A DNA stretch of 22,795 bases from Undivivens sp041652635 (lineage in GTDB: Bacteria; Omnitrophota; Gorgyraeia; Gygaellales; Profunditerraquicolaceae): positions 1-22,795 of the forward strand of contig JBAZGW010000017.1 in the NCBI GenBank assembly GCA_041652635.1, given 5' to 3'. The notes beneath the pieces were generated by a model. The model had not been told where the DNA came from. It saw only the letters and a list, made by a program, of their open reading frames with translations, and did not search any database. The position numbers and the translations under genes were made by a program. Of this stretch, positions 13,321-22,500 are shown piece by piece. The number at the start of each line of letters is the position of its first letter. Positions within the stretch are counted from its first letter, which is position 1.

Positions 13321-13512
13321 ATGAATTTATTCAATAAACCGTTAAGGTTCTTGGGGGAAGTGAAAGCCGAGTTGAGCAAAGTGTCCTGGTCGAACAGGCA
13401 AGAGCTCATTGGCGCCACAGGCGTGGTGATCGGATTGACCGCTATCATGGCGGCATTTATTTTCTTAATAGATTTCTTTCTCTCCCGTTCCGTCAGCTAT
13501 ATATTCAGATGA
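13321..13512 (+). CDS. secE: Preprotein translocase subunit SecE
   Basis: SecE clamps the two halves of SecY in the export channel. I start it at the ATG at 13321 (63 residues, MNLFNKPLRFLGEVKAELSK), because the longer frame from 13228 would run through tRNA-Trp. The amphipathic segment EVKAELSKVSWSNRQEL (about 13-29) is followed by one membrane helix at about 30-52, the short single-helix form common outside Enterobacteria. The ribosome-binding site is weak (GGAG is 17 bases away). The stop overlaps nusG as ATGA. Confidence 0.93.
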   Translation: MNLFNKPLRFLGEVKAELSKVSWSNRQELIGATGVVIGLTAIMAAFIFLIDFFLSRSVSYIFR

Positions 13513-14036
13513 AAAATTGGTACGTTGTGCACACCCAGACAGGGTTCGAGGAAAAGGTGAGAGCGTTGCTTGAGACGCGGGTCACGTCTAGCGGGTTGCA
13601 AGAGCAGATCACCGGCATAGTCATTCCCACGGAGCAGATATCCGAGATACGTTCCGGCAAGAAAAGGCTCTCCCAGAGAAAGTTCTTTCCCGGCTATCTT
13701 CTCGTGGAAATGCAACTTACCGACGAGACGCATTTGTTGATAAAGACCACTCCCGGTGTGACCGGTTTTATCGGTTCAGGGAAGAGGCCTATGCCGCTGC
13801 CTCAGAAAGAAGTGGACAGTATACTGAAACGCACGGAGGAAACGCAGACCAAGCCCAGCCCGAAAATAATCTTCGAGAAAGGCGAACAGGTCAGGGTCAC
13901 TGAAGGGCCTTTCGTGAATTTTAACGGTAGTATAGAGGAAATTCATCCGGAAAAAGGAAAAATCAAGGTCAGCATCTCCATATTCGGGCGGTCTACGCCG
14001 GTCGAGTTGGAATACTGGCAAGTGGAGAAGGTTTAG
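13509..14036 (+). CDS. nusG: Transcription termination/antitermination factor NusG
   Basis: NusG binds RNA polymerase and links it to Rho or the ribosome. The protein has 175 residues. The NGN domain begins MKNWYVVHTQTGFEEKVRALL and includes RKFFPGYLLVEMQ (about 57-69) and TPGVTGFIGSGKRPMPL. The KOW domain lies at about 127-155: GEQVRVTEGPFVNFNGSIEE. The start overlaps the secE stop, and the gene is two bases from rplK. Confidence 0.97.
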   Translation: MKNWYVVHTQTGFEEKVRALLETRVTSSGLQEQITGIVIPTEQISEIRSGKKRLSQRKFFPGYLLVEMQLTDETHLLIKTTPGVTGFIGSGKRPMPLPQKEVDSILKRTEETQTKPSPKIIFEKGEQVRVTEGPFVNFNGSIEEIHPEKGKIKVSISIFGRSTPVELEYWQVEKV

Positions 14037-14038
14037 AC

Positions 14039-14467
14039 ATGGCTGGAAAGAAAGTTACCGCTCAAATTAAATTGCACGTTCCCGCGGGTGCCGCTAATCC
14101 GGCACCTCCCGTAGGCCCGGCGTTGGGCCAGCACGGCGTTAATATCATGCAGTTCTGTAAACAATTCAACGAGCAGACCAAAGGACGGGACGGCCTGATC
14201 CTGCCGGTCGTGATCAGCGTTTACGAGGACAAAAGCTTTACCTTTATTATCAAGAGCCCGCCTTCGTCGGTGCTTATTAAAAGAGCCGCCAACCTGGCAA
14301 AGGCTTCCGCGACAGCCGGAAAAGAGATCATAGGGAAGATCGATCAAAAACAAGTTGAGGAAATCGCCAAACAGAAGATGCCCGATCTGAATACGAAAAG
14401 TATGGATGCGGCAAGAAAAACCATCGCCGGCACCGCCAGAAGCATGGGCATAGAAGTCGAGCAATAA
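14039..14467 (+). CDS. rplK: 50S ribosomal protein L11
   Basis: L11 binds the GTPase-associated region of 23S rRNA and is needed for elongation-factor function and RelA sensing. The protein has 142 residues, the standard length. It has MAGKKVTAQIKLHVPAGAAN, PPVGPALGQHGVNIMQFCK and a C-terminal rRNA-binding domain with FIIKSPPSSVLIKRAANL and GTARSMGIEVE. It begins two bases after nusG, with no room for its own promoter. Confidence 0.98.
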   Translation: MAGKKVTAQIKLHVPAGAANPAPPVGPALGQHGVNIMQFCKQFNEQTKGRDGLILPVVISVYEDKSFTFIIKSPPSSVLIKRAANLAKASATAGKEIIGKIDQKQVEEIAKQKMPDLNTKSMDAARKTIAGTARSMGIEVEQ

Positions 14468-14468
14468 T

Positions 14469-15149
14469 ATGAAAAAACACAGTAAGAGGTATCAGGTCAC
14501 GGAAAAGTTGGTAGATAAGGAAAAGGTCTACACACTTAAGGAATCCATCTCTATTCTTAAGTCCATGGTTCAGCCGAAATTCTCCGGGTCCCTGGATCTG
14601 CATTTTAATCTTAATGTGGATACCAAGAAATCCGATCAGATGATCCGCGGCACGGTGGTCCTGCCGCACGGCACCGGCAAAAAGATAAAGATAGCGGTGT
14701 TCTGTAAAGGCGAGCAGGAACGGGATGCGAGGGACGCCAAGGCCGATTATGTCGGTTCGAACGAATTGATGGAAAAAGTGGCCGCGGGTTTCCTGGATTT
14801 TGATTGCGTTATCGCGACCCCGGATATGATGAAAGAATTGAGCAAACTGGGTAAAATACTCGGCCCCAAAGGACTGATGCCCAGCCCGAAGACGGGGACA
14901 GTCACCGTGGATGTGGGCAAAGCCATTCAGGACGTTCGTAAGGGGAAGGTGGAATTCCGCGTCGACAAACAGGGCGGTATGCATCTGTCCGCGGGAAAAT
15001 TGTCGTTCACCGAGGAACAGTTGCTGGAGAACGCCAATTGTATCATAGACGCGATAAATGAGGCTAAACCCGGTTCAGTAAGAGGGAAATTCGTGAAGGC
15101 TTTCTCGGTTGCTTCCACGATGAACCCGGGGATGAGGGTTTCCATATGA
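14469..15149 (+). CDS. rplA: 50S ribosomal protein L1
   Basis: L1 forms the mobile L1 stalk that helps release deacylated tRNA and, in many bacteria, represses the L11-L1 message. The protein has 226 residues. It shows HFNLNVDTKKSDQMIRGTVV, LPHGTGKKIKIAVF, KLGKILGPKGLMPSPKTGTV and GKVEFRVDKQGGMHL, all family motifs. The ATG lies one base after the rplK stop, so translation is likely coupled. The last four bases overlap rplJ. Confidence 0.98.
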   Translation: MKKHSKRYQVTEKLVDKEKVYTLKESISILKSMVQPKFSGSLDLHFNLNVDTKKSDQMIRGTVVLPHGTGKKIKIAVFCKGEQERDARDAKADYVGSNELMEKVAAGFLDFDCVIATPDMMKELSKLGKILGPKGLMPSPKTGTVTVDVGKAIQDVRKGKVEFRVDKQGGMHLSAGKLSFTEEQLLENANCIIDAINEAKPGSVRGKFVKAFSVASTMNPGMRVSI

Positions 15150-15682
15150 AGAAGATCAGTCAGATAATTAAGGAGACGTCCGGCGGCATCATCAAGGAAA
15201 ACATAATGGCCGCGGACGCCAGTTTTTTCATAGTCAAGTATTCCGGACTATCTTCGCCTGATATGTCTTCGCTGCGGCAGTCCCTGCGTGATTCGGGGGC
15301 GAGGCTGCAAGTGGTCAAGAACAGCGTTGCCAGGCGCGTGTTGAAAGACGCCGGCCAGGACGCGTTGCTTCTTTCGGTGGAAGGGCCCTGTGGTTTCGTG
15401 TTCACCAGTGAAGATGCCGCGGCAGTATCGAAGGCGCTTTGCGGTTTCGCGAAGGACCATGCGCCGCTGAAAGTAGAAGCGGGTTATCTTTCCGGAAAGC
15501 CTCTCAACGCCGCGGAGATCCAGGAGTTGTCCAGCCTGCCTTCGAAAGATATGATGCGGGCGAAGGTAGTGATGACGATAAAGTCGCCGATCACCGGTTT
15601 TGTGATGGTGCTTAATCAGACATTGAAGAAATTCGTCTATTGTATTGAACAAATAAAGCAGAAAAAGTCTGCCGCCGCTTAG
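15146..15682 (+). CDS. rplJ: 50S ribosomal protein L10
   Basis: L10 anchors the L7/L12 stalk to the ribosome. The protein has 178 residues, with an N-terminal rRNA-binding domain (LRQSLRDSGARLQVVKNSVARRVL) and a C-terminal helix for L12 dimers. The start ATG overlaps the rplA stop by four bases, so the usual long rplA-rplJ gap with the L10 autoregulatory leader is absent. A short hairpin, GCCGCC (15671-15676) against GGCGGC (15685-15690), spans the stop codon but has no T-run. Confidence 0.96.
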   Translation: MKKISQIIKETSGGIIKENIMAADASFFIVKYSGLSSPDMSSLRQSLRDSGARLQVVKNSVARRVLKDAGQDALLLSVEGPCGFVFTSEDAAAVSKALCGFAKDHAPLKVEAGYLSGKPLNAAEIQELSSLPSKDMMRAKVVMTIKSPITGFVMVLNQTLKKFVYCIEQIKQKKSAAA

Positions 15683-15726
15683 TTGGCGGCCGGCTGCCGA
15701 TTAGCGAAAAACAAGGAGGAATTGAA

Positions 15727-16110
15727 ATGGCAAGCGAGAAAATGGAAGAAATGATAAAGACGATAGAGGGATTGACGGTCCTGGAACTTTCCGAATTGGT
15801 CAAGGCCCTTGAAGAGAAGTTTGGCGTTCAGGCGAATATGCCGATGATGATGGCGCCCGCGGCAGGCGGAGCGGCAGCCGCAGCTCCCGTAGAGGAGAAG
15901 ACGTCTTTTAACGTCGTGCTCACCGGAGCCGGGGCGAACAAGATCGCAGTGATCAAGGAAGTCAGGACTATTACCAATCTGGGCTTGAAAGAAGCCAAGG
16001 ATATGGTTGACGGCGCGCCCAAGACGATCAAAGAAGGCGTCAACAAAGAAGAAGCCGAGGAGATGAAGAAAAAACTCGAGGCCGCCGGAGCGACCGTCGA
16101 ATTGAAATAA
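15727..16110 (+). CDS. rplL: 50S ribosomal protein L7/L12
   Basis: L7/L12 recruits translational GTPases to the ribosome. The protein has 127 residues. The N-terminal dimerisation part (about 1-36) ends before an Ala/Gly-rich hinge (APAAGGAAAAAPVE, about 43-57). The C-terminal domain has FNVVLTGAGANKIAVIKEVR, LGLKEAKDMVDGAPKTIKEG and a final EAAGATVELK. A strong AAGGAGG ribosome-binding site precedes the ATG, fitting its need for several copies per ribosome. rpoB begins 37 bases downstream. Confidence 0.98.
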   Translation: MASEKMEEMIKTIEGLTVLELSELVKALEEKFGVQANMPMMMAPAAGGAAAAAPVEEKTSFNVVLTGAGANKIAVIKEVRTITNLGLKEAKDMVDGAPKTIKEGVNKEEAEEMKKKLEAAGATVELK

Positions 16111-16147
16111 AAGTTTTTCGTAGCGATAGAGAAGGTCAGGAAAAACT

Positions 16148-19100
16148 ATGGTCAAAAGGAAAAGTTTCGGTAAGTTGAGGGAATTGTACGATCTGCCCAA
16201 TCTGCTGGATATGCAGATTGGTTCTTATAAGGATTTCCTGCAGATCGACGTGCCCGCCGCTGAACGCAAGAGGCAGGGATTGCAGGAAGTTTTCGAGGAG
16301 ATTTTTCCCATCGAGAACCAGGATCGTTCCGTGAAACTCGAGTATCTGAGTTATTCGCTCGGTAAACCTAAATACGATCTACCGGAGTCCAAGAGGCGTT
16401 CCGTTACTTTCGGCGCGCCGCTGAAAGTGCGTTTCCGCCTGACTACCGCCAAGGAAGTCAAGGAGCAGGAAGCGTATTTCGGGGAGATCCCTTTGATGAC
16501 CGACACCGGCACTTTCATAATTAACGGCGATGAGCGCGTGGTTGTGAGCCAGTTGCAGCGTTCGCCCGGCGTTTCTTTTGAAGAAGAAGACCATCCGACC
16601 GGAAAAAAGATCTTTTACGGACGGATCATTCCCTACAGGGGTGCCTGGCTGGAGTTCAAATATGATCTTTCCGAGACCATCCTGGCGTATGTTGACCGCC
16701 GGCGTAATTTTCCCGCCACGCAGATATTAAGGATACTGGGATATTCTTTCGATAAGGATATCCTGGCGGCATTTGGGAAACAGCATCCGGAGATAGAGAA
16801 TACGCTTAAGAAAGACACCACACATAATAAAGAGGAAGCTTATATAGATTTCTACCGCAAGATGCGCCCCAGCGAACCTGTTACCAAGGAAGCCGCTGAA
16901 GCCCTGTTTTACCGCCTCTTTTTTGACCCCGCCAGATATGATCTTGAGAAGGCCGGACGTTTCATCCTGAACCGCAAACTGGGGATGGATATATCCCTGG
17001 ATAAGCGGGTGCTTGATTCCGCGACGGTCATCAAGGTCATGGAGTATTTGATCAGGCTTAAAACCGGCGAAGGAAAGATCGACGATATAGATCATTTGGG
17101 CAACCGGCGCGTCAAGACCGTCGGAGAGCTTGTCCAGAACCAGGTCAGGATCGGCCTTTCCAGGGTCGAACGTTCCATCGTCGAAAGGATCAGCCTGCTG
17201 GCCGAGATGGAGAATCTCAATGTGCATTACCTTGTGAATTCGAAGTTGTTGTCCAATCAGATCAGGGATTTCTTCTCCAGGAGCCAGTTATCGCAGTTTA
17301 TGGACCAGATAAATCCTTTGGCTGAGATGACCCATAAAAGAAGGCTGAGCGCTCTTGGTCCCGGAGGTTTGTCCAGGGAAAGGGCCGGTTTTGAGGTGAG
17401 GGATATTCATCCTTCGCATTACGGCCGTATATGCCCTATAGAAACTCCGGAAGGCCCGAATATCGGGTTGATCTCGTCTTTGAGCTGTTATGCCAGGGTT
17501 AATGGCCTCGGCCTGCTGGAAACTCCCTATCGTAAAGTGGAGAGCGGCCGGGTCACCCGCAAGATCGAATATCTTACCGCCGACCTGGAAGAGGATAAGA
17601 TCATCGCCCAGGCCAATGCCGCTATAGACGGTGACGGAAATTTCCTTGAGAAGGAAGTCTCCTGCCGTTTTAGGGGCGATTTCCCCAAGGTTGAGCCTAA
17701 GAAGGTAGAGTATATGGATGTCTCCCCTAAGCAGTTGGTTTCTGTGGCGGCGTCGTTGATCCCTTTTCTGGAGCATGATGACGCGAACCGCGCTTTGATG
17801 GGATCGAATATGCAGCGGCAGGCGGTTCCTTTATTGGTACCGGAAGCGCCGCTGGTAGGGACCCAGATGGAGGGGAAAGTGGCGAGGGATTCCGGTGTCG
17901 TCGTTATCTCGGAGGACTCCGGTAAGGTCACCAGCGTGGATGCTTCCAGCATTACGGTCGGTAAAAGGATATACCACCTCAAGAAATTCCAGAGGACAAA
18001 CGCCGATACCTGTCTTAACCAGAGGCCTTTCGTCCAGCTCGGGGAACATGTCGAGAAGGGGCAGGTCTTGGCCGACGGAACAAGCACGCGTAACGGAGAG
18101 CTGGCCCTGGGCCGTAATCTGTTGTGCGCTTTTATGCCTTGGAGAGGTTACAATTTTGAGGACGCGATCCTCATTAACGAGAAGGTCGTGCGCGAGGACC
18201 TTTTTACTTCGATACATATAGAAGAGTTCGAGATAGAAGCCACAGAAACGCGGTTAGGTAACGAAGAAATAACCAGGGATATCCCCAATGTGAGCGAGGA
18301 ATCGCTTAAGAGCCTCGATCAAGACGGCGTTGTCTGTATCGGGGCCGAGGTGGGCGCCGGCGATATCCTCGTCGGTAAGGTGACGCCCAAGACCGAGTCG
18401 GAACTTTCCCCTGAGGAAAGGCTGCTGCGCGCGATATTCGGCGAAAAGGCTTCCGATGTCCGGGACACTTCTCTTACCGTCCCTCCCGGCGTTGAAGGCG
18501 TGGTGGTGGATGTGCACATCTTCCAGCGCAAAGACCGCGGCAGGAAATCTAAAGATGAAAAGACCACCGAGCTCGGCAGAATGAAGGAAATAAAGGCTTA
18601 TTACAAGCAGGAAATAGAGTTTGTCGAGAATGAAAAGGTCAGCAGGCTCAGCCAGTTCCTGGGTGTGGATAAAAAGAAGGTCCCCGGGATGGATATCGAC
18701 CAGCATGAGGAGGCACGGATAATAGCGGCTTCCTTTGACGAACAGCTCCAGGAATTGCTTTCGGAACAGGAACAGGAGATAGACAGGGTAAAGCGCGGCG
18801 ATGAACTGCCTCCCGGCGTGCTTAAGCGGGTGGTGGTTTATATAGCCACCAAGCGTAAATTGTCGGAGGGTGATAAACTCGCCGGCAGGCACGGCAACAA
18901 GGGTGTGGTCGCCAGGATACTGCCTGAGGAAGATATGCCGTTCTTACCGGACGGTACGCCGGTGGAAGTGGTGTTGAATCCCCTGGGCGTTCCTTCCCGC
19001 ATGAACGTCGGCCAGATCCTGGAGACGCATCTCGGCTGGGCTGCGAAAGCGCTCGGGTTTTCCGTGGATACCCCGGTCTTCGACGGAGCCAGCGAAGAAG

Positions 19101-19570
19101 AGATCAAGGAGATGCTGCGCAAGGCGGATCTGCCGGAAGAGGGAAAACTTCATCTTTTTGACGGGTTCACCGGGGATCAGTTCGACCAGAAAGTCTGCGT
19201 AGGCTACATCTATATAATGAAACTCATCCATCTGGTGGATGAAAAGATCCACGCCCGTTCCATAGGGCCGTATTCCCTGGTTACCCAGCAGCCTCTCGGC
19301 GGTAAAGCCCAATTCGGCGGTCAGAGGCTGGGTGAAATGGAAGTCTGGGCCCTGGAGGCTTACGGCGCGGCGTTTACCCTGCAGGAAATGCTTACGGTCA
19401 AAAGTGACGACGTGGCCGGCAGGACGCGTATATACGAAGCTATAGTAAAGGGCGAACAGAGGCTTACATACGGGACGCCGGAATCGTTCAACGTCCTGAT
19501 AAAGGAATTACAAGGACTGTGCTTGGATATACGCACGGAGAAGAAGGAAAGTGAAAATGGAAGAAATTAA
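16148..19570 (+). CDS. rpoB: DNA-directed RNA polymerase subunit beta
   Basis: This is the second-largest catalytic subunit of RNA polymerase. The protein has 1,140 residues, near the compact end of the family, with no obvious large insertion. VKEQEAYFGEIPLM (V104-K105-E106) corresponds to the beta1 site that Mfd contacts in E. coli. The rifampicin pocket has Asp386, His396 and Ser401 (E. coli Asp516, His526, Ser531); Ile388 and Ala392 differ from E. coli, and Ala at the latter site also occurs in Bacillus. NFEDAIL (Glu671-Asp672) and GDKLAGRHGNKGVV mark the active-site region. The end overlaps rpoC by 14 bases. Confidence 0.98.
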   Translation: MVKRKSFGKLRELYDLPNLLDMQIGSYKDFLQIDVPAAERKRQGLQEVFEEIFPIENQDRSVKLEYLSYSLGKPKYDLPESKRRSVTFGAPLKVRFRLTTAKEVKEQEAYFGEIPLMTDTGTFIINGDERVVVSQLQRSPGVSFEEEDHPTGKKIFYGRIIPYRGAWLEFKYDLSETILAYVDRRRNFPATQILRILGYSFDKDILAAFGKQHPEIENTLKKDTTHNKEEAYIDFYRKMRPSEPVTKEAAEALFYRLFFDPARYDLEKAGRFILNRKLGMDISLDKRVLDSATVIKVMEYLIRLKTGEGKIDDIDHLGNRRVKTVGELVQNQVRIGLSRVERSIVERISLLAEMENLNVHYLVNSKLLSNQIRDFFSRSQLSQFMDQINPLAEMTHKRRLSALGPGGLSRERAGFEVRDIHPSHYGRICPIETPEGPNIGLISSLSCYARVNGLGLLETPYRKVESGRVTRKIEYLTADLEEDKIIAQANAAIDGDGNFLEKEVSCRFRGDFPKVEPKKVEYMDVSPKQLVSVAASLIPFLEHDDANRALMGSNMQRQAVPLLVPEAPLVGTQMEGKVARDSGVVVISEDSGKVTSVDASSITVGKRIYHLKKFQRTNADTCLNQRPFVQLGEHVEKGQVLADGTSTRNGELALGRNLLCAFMPWRGYNFEDAILINEKVVREDLFTSIHIEEFEIEATETRLGNEEITRDIPNVSEESLKSLDQDGVVCIGAEVGAGDILVGKVTPKTESELSPEERLLRAIFGEKASDVRDTSLTVPPGVEGVVVDVHIFQRKDRGRKSKDEKTTELGRMKEIKAYYKQEIEFVENEKVSRLSQFLGVDKKKVPGMDIDQHEEARIIAASFDEQLQELLSEQEQEIDRVKRGDELPPGVLKRVVVYIATKRKLSEGDKLAGRHGNKGVVARILPEEDMPFLPDGTPVEVVLNPLGVPSRMNVGQILETHLGWAAKALGFSVDTPVFDGASEEEIKEMLRKADLPEEGKLHLFDGFTGDQFDQKVCVGYIYIMKLIHLVDEKIHARSIGPYSLVTQQPLGGKAQFGGQRLGEMEVWALEAYGAAFTLQEMLTVKSDDVAGRTRIYEAIVKGEQRLTYGTPESFNVLIKELQGLCLDIRTEKKESENGRN

Positions 19571-22500
19571 TTCCTTTGACCGTATTACGATCAAAATCGC
19601 TTCACCGCAAGTGATCAGGACGTGGTCCAAGGGCGAGGTGAAAAAAGCCGAGACCATAAATTACCGCACCCTGAAGCCGGAGAAAGACGGATTATTCTGT
19701 GAAAAGATATTCGGCCCGGTCCGGGATTGGGAGTGTAATTGCGGGAAATACAAGGGGATAAAGTTCAAGGGGATCACCTGCGATCGCTGCGGAGTGACCG
19801 TTGATCATTCATCCGTGCGCAGGGATAGAATGGGGCATATAGATCTTGCCGCTCCCGTTACGCATATTTGGTTCTTCAAAGCCGTTCCTTCGCGTCTTTC
19901 CGCCATTCTCGATATAGGTTTGCGCGACTTGGAGAAGGTGATCTATTACGAAGAGTACGTGGTGGTCGACCCCGGAGATTCCCCGTTAAAAAAGAAAGAA
20001 CTCTTGAGCGAGGAGCAGTACCAGGAAGCGGTCGTGAAATACGGGGCGAGTTTCAAGGCGATGATCGGGGCCGAAGCCGTCAGCGAATTGCTAAGAGAAG
20101 TTGATCTGGATAAACATGCCGCGCAGCTCAGGAGCGAACTCTCCACTGAGAAAGAGCAGACCACCGGCAGAAGAAATACCAAGACTTTGAAGATACTCGA
20201 GGATTTCCGCAAATCCGGCAATAAAGCGGAGTGGATGATCCTGGAGATACTTCCCGTTATACCCCCGGATCTGAGGCCGCTGGTCCCGCTTGACGGCGGC
20301 AGGTTCGCCAGTTCGGACCTTAACGATCTTTACCGCAGGGTGATCAACCGCAATAATCGTTTGAAGAAACTTATAGAATTGAACGCTCCCGAGATCATTA
20401 TTCGTAACGAGAAGAGGATGCTCCAGGAAGCTGTGGACGCCCTGCTGGATAACGGCAGGCACGGCCGCGCCGTGGTCGCCGCCAACAACCGTCCTTTGAA
20501 ATCCCTTTCCGATATGCTGAAAGGCAAACAAGGGCGTTTCCGTCAGAACCTGCTCGGTAAGCGCGTGGATTATTCCGGCCGTTCCGTCATCGTCGTCGGC
20601 CCGGAATTGAACCTTAACGAGTGCGGTCTACCGAAGCAGATGGCGTTGGAACTTTTTGAACCGTTCATTATCAAGAAACTGCGTGAAAAGGGTTTTGTGC
20701 ATACTATCAAGGGCGCCCGCCGCATGGTGGAACGCGGCAAGATCGAGGTCTGGGACATCCTGGATGAGGTCATCAAGGACCATCCGGTAATGTTGAACCG
20801 CGCGCCGACCCTGCATAGGCTGAGTATTCAGGCGTTTCAGCCGGTGCTCATCGAGGGCAAGGCTTTAAAGATACATCCTTTAGTATGTACCGCGTTCAAC
20901 GCCGACTTCGACGGAGACCAGATGGCCGTGCACGTGCCTCTCTCGCTGGAAGCCCAGATCGAAGTGCGCGTGTTGATGATGTCGGTGAACAACTTATTTT
21001 CTCCGGCCGACGGCAGACCGATCATATCGCCCACCCAGGATATTATCCTCGGGGTTTCTTACCTGACTAAAATGAAGGAAGGCGTGAAGGGCGAGAATCG
21101 TATCTTTGCCGATCAGTCGGAAGTGATGATAGCTTATGAGGACAAGGAAGTCGATCTGCACGCGCAAATAAGATTGCGCGTAAACCAGGTAATGGATCTT
21201 GCCGAAGGGAACAGGATCGACGGCAGGCAAATTATAGAAACTACTCCGGGCAGGGTGATCTTTAACCAGCTTCTCCCGGTTGATTTCGGTTTTGTCAACA
21301 GGGAATTGAACAAAGGGCTGGTCGGGAATATAGTCGCTTCCTGTTATAAGCGTTACGGCCACCTGCGTACCATACAGCTCGTTGACGAGAGCAAAAAAGT
21401 AGGGTTCACTTTTGCCACTCTGGGCGGTATCTCCATCGGGATAAACGATCTTTTGATCCCGAAAGAGAAGCAGGAAGTGCTTAAAGAATCCAGAGCGGAA
21501 GTTGCCAAAGTAGAAGAACAGTACCGCCGCGGTGTCATTACCGACAGGGAAAGAAAGAGTAAGGTCATAGATATCTGGACCCATACTACAGATAAGATCT
21601 CCGATCTGCTTTTTAAGGAGATGCCTAAGTTCAACCCGATCTTCATTATGGCCGATTCCGGCGCACGCGGTTCCAAACTGCAGGTGAGGCAGTTGGCCGG
21701 TATGCGCGGACTGATGGCCAAACCTTCCGGAGAGATCATCGAGAACCCGATCACCGCCAATTTCCGCGAGGGACTGACGGTGCTGGAATATTTTATCTCC
21801 ACGCACGGCGCCAGAAAAGGTCTCGCCGACACGGCGCTTAAAACCGCCGACGCCGGTTACCTGACTAGAAGGCTCGTCGATGTCTCACAGGAAGTGATCA
21901 TTGAGGAAGAGGACTGCGGCACGCTTAACGGTATCACGGTCGCCGCGATCATCGAAGGCGACGAGGTGGTCGTCAGTCTTAAAGACCGCATCGCCGGCCG
22001 CGTCGCGCTGGATAATGTCGTCGATATCATCACCGACGAGGTCATAGTAGAACAGGGATCGGAGATCACCGAAGAAAAGGCCGAGATGATCGAGAAGCTC
22101 GGCATTGAACGTATACGTATACGCAGCGTTCTCACCTGCGAGTCCGGCAGGGGGGTCTGCGCGAAATGCTACGGCCGCAACCTCGCCAGCGGCAGGCTGG
22201 TGGAGATCGGCGATGCCGTGGGTATCGTGGCCGCGCAGAGTATCGGAGAGCCCGGCACTCAGCTGACCATGAGAACGTTCCATATCGGCGGTACCGCGTC
22301 CAGGACCGTAGAACAGTCTTTGTTCAAATCCAAGAACAAAGGTGTGGTCAAATATCACAGCCTGAGGGTTACGGAGAAGAACAAGGAGTTCGTGGTACTC
22401 AACAGGAACGGTTCCATCAGTATTAATGACGGGCAGGGGCGCGAACTTGAACGTTATACGGTCCCTCAGGGCGCGTTCATCAGCGTGGCCGACGGAGCGG

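Noticed and set aside
15671..15690. Small hairpin over the rplJ stop codon as a terminator
   Set aside because: Only six base pairs and no T-run; rplL and rpoBC must be transcribed through it.
17282..17350. Rifampicin-resistance-like substitutions in RpoB (Ile388, Ala392)
   Set aside because: The key Asp, His and Ser positions are unchanged, and Ala at the second site occurs naturally in sensitive bacteria such as Bacillus.
18254..18892. A 212-codon minus-strand frame inside rpoB, and similar long antisense frames in rplA and rpoC
   Set aside because: All are opposite highly conserved genes and show no family resemblance.
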